A DNA stretch of 37,865 nt from positions 1 to 37,865 of the IMG/VR virus record IMGVR_UViG_3300047548_001782. One strand, written 5' to 3'. Positions 15,192 to 22,842 of this stretch are shown in pieces. How positions within the stretch are numbered: the stretch's first letter is position 1; the number at the start of each line of letters is the position of its first letter. Source of the stretch: a virus. A program made the translations under genes and the position numbers. The notes under the pieces were generated by a model. It saw only the letters and a list, made by a program, of their open reading frames with translations, searched no databases and had not been told where the DNA came from.

Positions 15192-18100
15192 TTATGTTAG
15201 TGCAAGGATGAAAGGTGTCATTGTTGTGAATAGTGCCTTTGTGAAATCTCGTCCAGATATTGAACCTGTTGCCTGATTAATAACAACACCATCACCAATT
15301 CTAAAGTTACCAGCTTGGTCTGTGCTTGTGAATACGACTAATCCACCATTTGTTTGTACAACTTCATTCTCTTGAACGGTTACTCCACCTTGAGCAGGTC
15401 TTGCACCCCCAATAGTATTTCCGGCACCAATGAATTCAAAAGCATGAGAAGAAGCAAGTTGTAAACTTACTCTTGAGAAATATGCGGTACTTCCAGAACT
15501 TACTGTATTATTTAGGTTTTGTGTCAAACTGACAGTTGAAATACCAGCAGAAGGTAAAGTTGCACTCTGAACTGTATAATAAAGTGGTTCTAATCCATCA
15601 ACTTCTGCAGTTGCAGTAGTTCCAGATGGTGGAGGGGCAATAGTAATATTTGGGGCAGAAACATATTGAGTTCCATTAGTGACCACAGTTATTTCTGTAA
15701 CAGAACCATTTACTATAGTTGCTGTTGCCTGTGCCGTAATTCCATTAGGACCAGTTGGAGACTCAATTGTAACTCTTGGTGCAAGTAGATATCCAGAACC
15801 ACCATTAGTTACTCTGATTGTTGCAATAGTATTGTAGAGAGTATCAAAGTATATTGCTTGACCATCATACGGACGATTTGTTCCCACTCCAGAAATAATA
15901 ACTTCATTTTGTCCTCTGCTTGCTTCTTGTAAAACTTTTCCAGTATATCTGTATATGGATTTTGTTGTTTGATCTCCAACTCCTTCTGATATCAGTCCAT
16001 AAGTTCCAAATGAAGAGTTGGAGTTTGTAATATCACACTGACCACCAGAAGCAGTATAGATTGCAATATCATCGCAAATTGTAAAGATAGATACCAACTG
16101 GGCATAAGCACCATTAGTAATTGATACACCAATACCACCTTGATTGTATTGAGTGTATGAGTCAACTGACATTGATCCAGTTACACCGATATCATCTTGG
16201 TCTCCTGGTTCTGCTGCAAATCCATCAACCTTCATACCAATACTCTTTGGAATGAAGTTGGTGCAGTTCCTAATATAAGGTCCTTGAGTAATTGGTCCAA
16301 CTCCAGGAGAGAATGATGGATCATTAGGAATTGTACTGCCCGCACCAGCATTTCCTGGGAATGTCGTATTGATTCCTGCACCAAGAACACTAAGACCTTG
16401 ATTAATAATTGTTGTTACAATACCGACACAAGAATAAATTGCAGAAACTACGTTAGCACAACCATTTAATCCATCATTAAATCCTGTAACTGGATCTACC
16501 TGCATTGATAGATCTTTAACTTGAGTAAATGTATTTTGATAGTTTCCATATTTTTGAACAGTTCCACCAGAAACATAAGTATGTGGAAGTGTTGATTGTC
16601 CAACAATAACTTCAAATTGATTTGGATTTATTACTCTCTTTACAGAGAAAATATTTCCAAGATTGCCCGATGGATAGAAAAGTGTTCCTGGACCAGATGG
16701 GCAAGTAAATCCCAAACCAGCAACTCTAACAGAATCTTCAACTGTTAGTCCATGGTTTGTTGCTGTAATTGTAACCACTCCAACTGCATTATTGTAAACA
16801 GCAGCAGTAACATTAGTTTGTACTCCTACTGCCTTTCCTCCCCAGGTGGAATTATTAATTACAGCACGAGCAATTCCTGCAGCATAACGAATACCATCAA
16901 TAGTTTCTGTTTTAACACCAACAATATGCTGGAGTGCTCCTACTTCTGTATAATATGACTTTCCTGCTCCTACACATTTAGAGTTGCCACCTCTAGTAAT
17001 ATCGTGACAAACTGCTTTGAAAATAGATTTAATATCCTCGGCACAATTTTGTGCCGTTCCAATTCCCATTGAGAATGAACCACCATTATAATCAGTGCTT
17101 GTCAAATATCCTACAGTTTCTTTGGCAATATAATCCAAATTCAAACGAATCATTCTTGCTGCATCAAAGAATCTATCAGAAGCAACACCTGATAAAGGTT
17201 GGAAAGCAACTACTGCAGCACCATTTTGAGAATCTTGTCCTTGGAAACTTAAATCGGTAATATGAACACTATTATTTACATGAAATAAATCCAATCCTGG
17301 ATTTTGTGGACTTACGATACAGTTGCGAAGTTCTGCACCTTCTACCGCAACATTTCTTCCAAGAATAATTGGATTATTTTCTACATATATTCCTGGGAAT
17401 ACTTTAATTGTATCTCCTGAAAGTGCAATTGCTGCTGCTGCTTTTATTGTACGTTTTGTATCGTTCTCTGCTAATCCAGTATTTGAATCACTTCCTGATT
17501 GTGATACAAATATTGTTTTTCCTACTGGTCTAAATGCAGATACTGTTACTCTTCCCTGTCCTCCAGATGGTGATAATGTTATGCCAATCCCTGCTACAAC
17601 TGAAGTTACAATTCCAGATAATGTAGAACCATCTCCGAGATATTCTAATACATTAAGAGTATCTGCATTTACTGAAGTAAATGAAGTTACTCCAGTTACT
17701 GTAAGATCCTCTAAAACTGATTCTCCATTAACATTAACACCATTGGTAATTAAGACATTGCCGGATAGTGTTCCGACACCAGACAACGTAAGGTCTTGGA
17801 AAAATCCAACATCTAAAGAATCAACGAGTAAGGATTTTGTTGATGTATCAATTCCAGCAAGATTAACAAAGAATCTTTCGGAATTTATTATCTCAGTTGA
17901 ACCAATAGAAATTGAATTAAAAGTTGCAATTCCTGTTACATTAACATTAGTTGCATTAATCTGTGGAGAATTCAGAGAACTATCAAGGGAGGAGAATGTA
18001 ATATTTCCAATAGTTGCGATTCCAGTTACATTTAAATCATTTAAAGTAGTTTGTTCCTCAACATTAAGGTTTAAGAATGTTGTTAATCCAACATTAAATC

Positions 18101-18857
18101 CAAGTGCTTCTGCTAATGTGTCACTTGTAATTGTATCAACTCCGACAAGTCCATTCAGATTGGTGATATTTGCCTCATTAACTATTAATGTGGTAATACC
18201 TGCAATTCCATATACATCTAAATTGTATGATGGATTATCTGAATTAATTCCAAGTCTATTTGTTGATGGAATATAGACTAAAGAATTTGAATCTGTATAA
18301 ACACTTGCATCTGTATCGGTAAACTCTGAATATAAAATATAATGCTTTTCTTCTGGTAATATACTAGAATTACTAATAGAAAGAGATGTTGCCGCACCTA
18401 CCGCATTAAATGCAGTTCCAGTAATATCAATATTATAAACTCCACTTAATCTTCCACTATCAATAACTCCATCTAAGATATTTCCAGCATCAGACAAATA
18501 ATTTGCAGTACCTGCCGATCCCGTAATACTAATGTCGTATTCACCACTCAATCTACCTCTCGGGAGTGTTCCCGAAAGAACATTTGCCGCATTCTGCAAA
18601 TAAAGTGATGTTGTTACACCAATATCATATGTTCCACTCAGCCTAGATGGATTTATTACTCCAGTAATAATATTTGATGCGTTAGCCAGAAAAGTTGAAG
18701 TAGTAGCAGTTCCTGCCAGATCTCCGATAAATTGACTGGATGAAATCGTTGTGGCACCAACGATACTATTATTGGTTAGATTTAAATTGTCAAATGATGC
18801 TAATTCTTCTATTTGCCTAGTATCTGGATTAGCAATTAAGGGATATCTGTCTGCCAT
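15192..18857 (-). CDS. Large tail-fibre-like structural protein with beta-helix, 1221 aa
   Basis: The N-terminus (MADRYPLIANPDTRQIEEL) leads into three near-repeats of about 35 residues with the core LSGxYDI/N (residues 60-160). Residues about 440-960 contain a pectin-lyase-like right-handed beta-helix: KTIFVSQSGSDSNTGLAEND, AIALSGDTIKVFPGIYVENN, and DITNSNSSFGTYGLISEG near 945. Two GGSGY/GTQY units lie near residues 1022 and 1066, and the C-terminus has SSHAFEFIGAGN near 1136. The last two types also occur in the 2320-aa protein. No catalytic triad is visible, so the helix is probably structural or glycan-binding. It precedes the 118-aa gene by 17 nt. A fibre or baseplate appendage is the best guess. 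Confidence 0.72.
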   Translation of the reverse strand: MADRYPLIANPDTRQIEELASFDNLNLTNNSIVGATTISSSQFIGDLAGTATTSTFLANASNIITGVINPSRLSGTYDIGVTTSLYLQNAANVLSGTLPRGRLSGEYDISITGSAGTANYLSDAGNILDGVIDSGRLSGVYNIDITGTAFNAVGAATSLSISNSSILPEEKHYILYSEFTDTDASVYTDSNSLVYIPSTNRLGINSDNPSYNLDVYGIAGITTLIVNEANITNLNGLVGVDTITSDTLAEALGFNVGLTTFLNLNVEEQTTLNDLNVTGIATIGNITFSSLDSSLNSPQINATNVNVTGIATFNSISIGSTEIINSERFFVNLAGIDTSTKSLLVDSLDVGFFQDLTLSGVGTLSGNVLITNGVNVNGESVLEDLTVTGVTSFTSVNADTLNVLEYLGDGSTLSGIVTSVVAGIGITLSPSGGQGRVTVSAFRPVGKTIFVSQSGSDSNTGLAENDTKRTIKAAAAIALSGDTIKVFPGIYVENNPIILGRNVAVEGAELRNCIVSPQNPGLDLFHVNNSVHITDLSFQGQDSQNGAAVVAFQPLSGVASDRFFDAARMIRLNLDYIAKETVGYLTSTDYNGGSFSMGIGTAQNCAEDIKSIFKAVCHDITRGGNSKCVGAGKSYYTEVGALQHIVGVKTETIDGIRYAAGIARAVINNSTWGGKAVGVQTNVTAAVYNNAVGVVTITATNHGLTVEDSVRVAGLGFTCPSGPGTLFYPSGNLGNIFSVKRVINPNQFEVIVGQSTLPHTYVSGGTVQKYGNYQNTFTQVKDLSMQVDPVTGFNDGLNGCANVVSAIYSCVGIVTTIINQGLSVLGAGINTTFPGNAGAGSTIPNDPSFSPGVGPITQGPYIRNCTNFIPKSIGMKVDGFAAEPGDQDDIGVTGSMSVDSYTQYNQGGIGVSITNGAYAQLVSIFTICDDIAIYTASGGQCDITNSNSSFGTYGLISEGVGDQTTKSIYRYTGKVLQEASRGQNEVIISGVGTNRPYDGQAIYFDTLYNTIATIRVTNGGSGYLLAPRVTIESPTGPNGITAQATATIVNGSVTEITVVTNGTQYVSAPNITIAPPPSGTTATAEVDGLEPLYYTVQSATLPSAGISTVSLTQNLNNTVSSGSTAYFSRVSLQLASSHAFEFIGAGNTIGGARPAQGGVTVQENEVVQTNGGLVVFTSTDQAGNFRIGDGVVINQATGSISGRDFTKALFTTMTPFILALT

Positions 18858-18917
18858 TACTTATTTTTGTAATAGGATAATTCTTCTTATAATATATAGT
18901 TCTCTTAGAAAAAAGTA

Positions 18918-20648
18918 TTATTTCTTTTCATATGGAGTGTAATCAAAACTTTCTACTTCAGATATCTGCTTTGTAAGCAAATCTATTTCCTCTCTCAACC
19001 TTGCTGCCGATACTAATAGAGACCAAGCATAAAGTTCTTTTTCCGACCTTCTATTCCTCATAACTTCAGACCTATTAACAAGTTGTTCTGCTTGAGGTCT
19101 GTTTTGACTTATAGTATTAGCTAAGTTGGATTCTGCGGTTGTTATTGCTGCATCTAATGCTTGGCACGCAGCACCACTGGGATTTTTTCCACTTGGACCA
19201 ACACTTGCATAAGAAATTGTTGGACCACTTGTTCCCCCAACAGTAACTACTGTTCCCTCAGATGCATATGAGGTAGTGCAAACTACTGGATCTTCTCCTC
19301 CTCCAGTACAAACAGTCAATGTTGGCCATTGAGTTGTACCAACATTATAACTCACCCTACCAGCTCCAACCGCAGGTTCATCTCTTAATGTACATTCTTT
19401 AGTTTCGGGATTCCAGGTTGCATTTTTTCTTGGTGTGCCATCACTCTTAAACAAACAATCATTTCTAGTCTTTAAAAGTGGATTAATAACAGTTTTGTTT
19501 GAGTCATATCTTTCGGTTTCATTTGGATCTCCGGAATCATCATAAAAAACACTATTTCCAATACCAACATCTCCCGATCCAATTATTCCAATTTTTACAG
19601 GATTATTTGGACTTTTTAAATAATTAAATCCAGCATCAATATCTTGATCATTTCTTATGACATACATTTGAGTGCTTCCATAAGAAGCTAATGCTGAAGT
19701 AGATATAAACAATGCTGGAACTTCTGTTAATATCCCTACCCTAAAAGTTCCTTCTTCCAGATAATTTTGAGCTGGTTTATCCAGTATCAATGTGGGCACT
19801 TCTAAAGTGGAGGTTGTCAAAATGCCAATGGAATCATAATATTCTATAATTTGATTTGCTGTACCAAATCCAGTTATAGTTGTCCATCCATCCGAAGATA
19901 AAACACCACCGAAACTAGGGTCATTTCCAGTTACATTGGGATCCATTACGACCATTCCAACTTCTACTAAACTAATATCACCTGCACCAAAATTACGAAG
20001 AATATTTGAACCAGTATCAATGCCACAAATTAAAGTCGTAACTATTCCAACAATTTCTGTTGTTCCAAATCCAGTGACTTCAGGCAAATCCCCAGTGGTA
20101 AATACTGTTGGATTATCAAAAGAATTTATCAAAGTATCATTAATTTGGATTTCACTTGGAACTCTAGTTACTGGTTCTCCATCAACACCAACAATACCAA
20201 CTATTTTTGACCCCTCCGTGACAAGTGCATCAAATTCAGCAATTAATGAAGATCCATAATCTCTTTGTGATGGTTTACTATAATATTTTATTCCTTGAAA
20301 TGGTTCAAAATCTGCAGTACTTTTATTTTTTACTACAGTATATGTGGTAAAATCAACCTCTCCACCATCACCAATGGGCCTAGTAAAAGTTTCACCCTCT
20401 TCCCAGATTAAATCTGTTCTGCAATCTGCTGCTATTCTTGCATCATATGCAGCTTGAATGGAAGGAACTACTTGATTTATATTATTAATAAAAGGTAATG
20501 CTGCAGAGTCTAATCCTTTAATAACTCCTGTTAATTGGTCAAGTTCAATATCTACTATTGCTAATCTATCTAAAACACCTTCTCTTGCTTTCTTCTTTCT
20601 TTCTAGATCTTGTTTCATCTCATTGATGATTTCTTGTGATATTGACAT
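18918..20648 (-). CDS. Virion structural protein with terminal coiled coils, 576 aa
   Basis: Both ends are helical: residues 1-60 (INEMKQDLERKKKAREGVLD onward) and about 490-570 (AITTAESNLANTISQNRPQA, then LREEIDLLTKQISEVE) look like coiled coils. The middle is beta-rich, with VEVGMVVMDPNVTG and several Gly-rich strands, and contains scattered Cys (CRTDLIW, CGIDTG, NDCLF, KECTL, VCTTS). The architecture of two helical arms around a beta body suits a trimeric connector between baseplate and fibre. No named T4 homologue is recognised. A late-promoter-like box precedes it, so it may head the fibre transcription unit. Confidence 0.65.
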   Translation of the reverse strand: MSISQEIINEMKQDLERKKKAREGVLDRLAIVDIELDQLTGVIKGLDSAALPFINNINQVVPSIQAAYDARIAADCRTDLIWEEGETFTRPIGDGGEVDFTTYTVVKNKSTADFEPFQGIKYYSKPSQRDYGSSLIAEFDALVTEGSKIVGIVGVDGEPVTRVPSEIQINDTLINSFDNPTVFTTGDLPEVTGFGTTEIVGIVTTLICGIDTGSNILRNFGAGDISLVEVGMVVMDPNVTGNDPSFGGVLSSDGWTTITGFGTANQIIEYYDSIGILTTSTLEVPTLILDKPAQNYLEEGTFRVGILTEVPALFISTSALASYGSTQMYVIRNDQDIDAGFNYLKSPNNPVKIGIIGSGDVGIGNSVFYDDSGDPNETERYDSNKTVINPLLKTRNDCLFKSDGTPRKNATWNPETKECTLRDEPAVGAGRVSYNVGTTQWPTLTVCTGGGEDPVVCTTSYASEGTVVTVGGTSGPTISYASVGPSGKNPSGAACQALDAAITTAESNLANTISQNRPQAEQLVNRSEVMRNRRSEKELYAWSLLVSAARLREEIDLLTKQISEVESFDYTPYEKK

Positions 20649-20678
20649 ATTAAAAGATAATAACAGACAATTTTTTAA

Positions 20679-20686
20679 TATTTATT
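20679..20686 (-). promoter_or_regulatory. Putative late promoter box (AATAAATA)
   Basis: The minus strand reads AGTAAATAAATATT, 30 nt before the ATG of the 576-aa structural gene. It has the same core and similar spacing to the boxes before the oxygenase at 3432 and the plus-strand gp4 operon. Confidence 0.5.
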
Positions 20687-20688
20687 TA

Positions 20689-21372
20689 CTATAACTCCAA
20701 CCACTGAGATGGGTGTGTGCATCCTTGATGGTGTTTATAATGCTCTGGTTTAAGAGTAACTCTTAAATCACCAGCAATAGCACACCTTTCATTGACTCTG
20801 GGAATAGTTTTTTTGGTATGATGATAAGTTCCTGTTGGCATTATTAACACAGTACCTTCGTGTGGAGTTATGGTATAATGATTGCAGTTAAACTTATTAA
20901 ACCCAGTCATTACATTATACTCATCCGCAACATCAAACCATCCCTCGCATACTTGATTTGCATTGTCATCTGGAACTCTACTTACGACGAACTTATCAGA
21001 TGTGTCGTCAGTGTTTAAATAATAAACAAAACTTATATTTGCTTCATTATGCTTATGAAATGCTAATGGTGGGGTAGTATCATCTCTATGGTATACCACC
21101 CAAGATTTTACTATATGATAGTCCATTAAAGTATAGTCAATCCCCAAAACTTCAAGATACTCATTTAATGCATCCTTTAGGGAGATGAAAAATTGCTTAT
21201 ACTCTTCTTTTAGATGCACGAATATTCTTGAAGATGCCTCTGGAGACTCATATTCATATCCATTAAACCAATATTTCTTTAAACTTTCGTAGTGCTTTTC
21301 CTTAAATTCTTTATGGCAACTTATAGATGTCTGATGAACTGCTAAAGGAAAAACTTCGTGAGTTTTTCTCAT
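20689..21372 (-). CDS. Second 2OG-Fe(II) oxygenase-like protein, 227 aa
   Basis: The predicted double-stranded beta-helix core has LAFHKHNEANISFVYYLNTD (residues 103-122), with His106/His108 and Glu110 as candidate iron ligands. It is followed by ITPHEGTVLIMPTGTYHHTK (168-187) with the distal His at 184/185, and Arg196 in NERCAIAGDL as candidate 2-oxoglutarate binder. The pattern resembles phage 2OG-FeII oxygenases of the PF13759 type (HxH ... FP..H ... R). It is only distantly like the oxygenase at 2836-3432 and is not a duplicate by eye. It lies between two structural genes (8 nt after the 290-aa gene), so a virion-protein substrate is plausible. A sugar or metabolite substrate is the alternative. 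Confidence 0.7.
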   Translation of the reverse strand: MRKTHEVFPLAVHQTSISCHKEFKEKHYESLKKYWFNGYEYESPEASSRIFVHLKEEYKQFFISLKDALNEYLEVLGIDYTLMDYHIVKSWVVYHRDDTTPPLAFHKHNEANISFVYYLNTDDTSDKFVVSRVPDDNANQVCEGWFDVADEYNVMTGFNKFNCNHYTITPHEGTVLIMPTGTYHHTKKTIPRVNERCAIAGDLRVTLKPEHYKHHQGCTHPSQWLEL

Positions 21373-21380
21373 AATTTAAA

Positions 21381-22253
21381 TCACAACTTATATTCTGTAT
21401 TATCTCCTGGATAGTCATTAGGTGTCAAACCTTTATATTCTGGAATATTTTTAGCAACATCTTTTCTTTCTGCTGTCACCGTATAATAGCATTTAATTGC
21501 TCCACCAGTGTTATTTTTTATGAAAATAGTATTCTCATCTTCTATTCTATCAACATATAATTCTTGATGCATTCTAATTGGAGTTAGTTGTACTCCAATT
21601 GTATTCATATCAACTAGACCTTTCCAGTAATCTGGAAGATCTATTTTATTTGAACCATCTAGATAACCACGAATATAAACTTCTGCTGCTGGTCCTTCTA
21701 GGCAAACATAACGAAGTCTATGGTCCTTCTTGGTTGGGTGAAGAATATCAAATGGTTTTTTGGAAAGTGCAATACCATAAGTTTGTACTAAACTAGTTCC
21801 TCCAGCAAAGAAATCTGCTGCAGTTACAATTCCATCAAAAGTTCCAATTGAATGAACAATTAGTGGAGCATTATTAATTTTATAACTATTACCAACATTT
21901 ATTGAATTACTTAAACTAATAGAGTTTTTTAAACTAAGAGCATTTTTAATTGTTACTCCTTGTTTTGTGCAAATGCCAGTAAATAAACTTACCGCAAAAA
22001 CATTCAAACTACCAATAATATTAGTAATTCCAGTTACCTCAAGGGATGCTGGTGCAGAAAGACCAGGAAGTGGAGGTCCAATCATACAAGCAGCACGGGC
22101 AATGCCAATCTGTGGAGTTGCCCCAATAAAAACAGGACCATTTAAAACTGCTGTTCCTGGTAGGACTCTACTTGATGCAGTTAAAAAGGAGGTATCAACC
22201 GCACCAACAATGAGTTTATCACCAATATTTCCAATAGATGCTGTTAATGCCAT
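21381..22253 (-). CDS. Virion structural protein with conserved C-terminal domain, 290 aa
   Basis: The N-terminal half is beta-rich and Gly/Ser/Asn-rich, including the small repeat NALSLKNSISLSNSINVGNS. From about residue 165 a compact domain begins: KKPFDILHPTKKDHRLRYVC, then LEGPAAEVYIRGYL, IDLPDYWKGLVDMN, and CYYTVTAERKDV. This domain recurs at the ends of many tail or fibre proteins in marine T4-like phages, and appears as a terminal domain or intramolecular chaperone in related fibres. No Ser/Lys protease motif can be assigned with confidence. It starts 1 nt after the spike-like gene, indicating translational coupling. Probably baseplate or fibre attached. Confidence 0.65.
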   Translation of the reverse strand: MALTASIGNIGDKLIVGAVDTSFLTASSRVLPGTAVLNGPVFIGATPQIGIARAACMIGPPLPGLSAPASLEVTGITNIIGSLNVFAVSLFTGICTKQGVTIKNALSLKNSISLSNSINVGNSYKINNAPLIVHSIGTFDGIVTAADFFAGGTSLVQTYGIALSKKPFDILHPTKKDHRLRYVCLEGPAAEVYIRGYLDGSNKIDLPDYWKGLVDMNTIGVQLTPIRMHQELYVDRIEDENTIFIKNNTGGAIKCYYTVTAERKDVAKNIPEYKGLTPNDYPGDNTEYKL

Positions 22254-22254
22254 A

Positions 22255-22812
22255 TTATGCGAAGTACTCTAAAAACTTTTTAATATTTCCTAATGCATTT
22301 AAAATTGTACCAACAAGAGAACCCTGAGTTATATCAGTTAATGATGATGCAGAAGATTGAACACCTGCTGACATATCAGTATAGGAACCAATCATTTGAG
22401 CACCACTAACTGCAGTAATATCAACATTAGTGCCCTTAACTCTAGCTGTTGGGGCATCTGTCTCTAAAATTTTTCCTGCCTGCATGGTAATTTCACCACT
22501 ACCATCTTGAGCAACCAATCTTATATGTTTTGCTAGTAAAGTAATTTGTCCACCAGGAGCACGAATTTCTATATCACCATTATCTGCATGAATTATTTTA
22601 GCAACTTCTTTTTCGTTTAATTTAGATCCGCATATTTCTACAGAACTTCTATCGTTTATATTCCAGAAATCACCTGTTTTATAATAACAAAATCCAGTGG
22701 CTTCATCTGTAATCATAGAATATGCCACTTCCTTTCCAGCTTCAACATTTCCCCCTTGGATTCTATATCCAAATCCTTGTTGCCACCACTCTTTTGCTTG
22801 TTGTTCTGACAT
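22255..22812 (-). CDS. Beta-helix spike-like protein, 185 aa
   Basis: After an N-terminal head (MSEQQAKEWWQQGFGYRI), residues about 70-135 consist of short regular strands: GDIEIRAPGGQITLLAKHIR, LVAQDGSGEITMQAGKILET, then ARVKGTNVDITAVSG. This recalls the triple-stranded beta-prism needle of T4 gp5 and VgrG proteins. The gp5 gene immediately upstream lacks such a needle at its end, so this ORF may supply the spike shaft or tip as a separate chain. The C-terminus is Ser/Thr-rich with a short helix (LNALGNIKKFLEYFA). The role is inferred from repeat pattern and neighbourhood. Confidence 0.55.
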   Translation of the reverse strand: MSEQQAKEWWQQGFGYRIQGGNVEAGKEVAYSMITDEATGFCYYKTGDFWNINDRSSVEICGSKLNEKEVAKIIHADNGDIEIRAPGGQITLLAKHIRLVAQDGSGEITMQAGKILETDAPTARVKGTNVDITAVSGAQMIGSYTDMSAGVQSSASSLTDITQGSLVGTILNALGNIKKFLEYFA

Positions 22813-22833
22813 TTTATAATGAAGATATATTCT

Positions 22834-22841
22834 GTATTTAG
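22834..22841 (-). promoter_or_regulatory. Putative late promoter box (CTAAATAC)
   Basis: The minus strand reads AACTAAATACAG, 21 nt before the ATG of the spike-like gene and immediately after the end of gp5. The core fits TAAATA, but the spacing is short. Confidence 0.3.
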
Positions 22842-22842
22842 T

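Noticed and set aside
21381-22253. S74/G2-type self-cleaving peptidase in the C-terminus of the 290-aa protein
   Set aside because: The conserved terminal domain resembles fibre-end domains, but I could not place a Ser-Lys catalytic pair with confidence.
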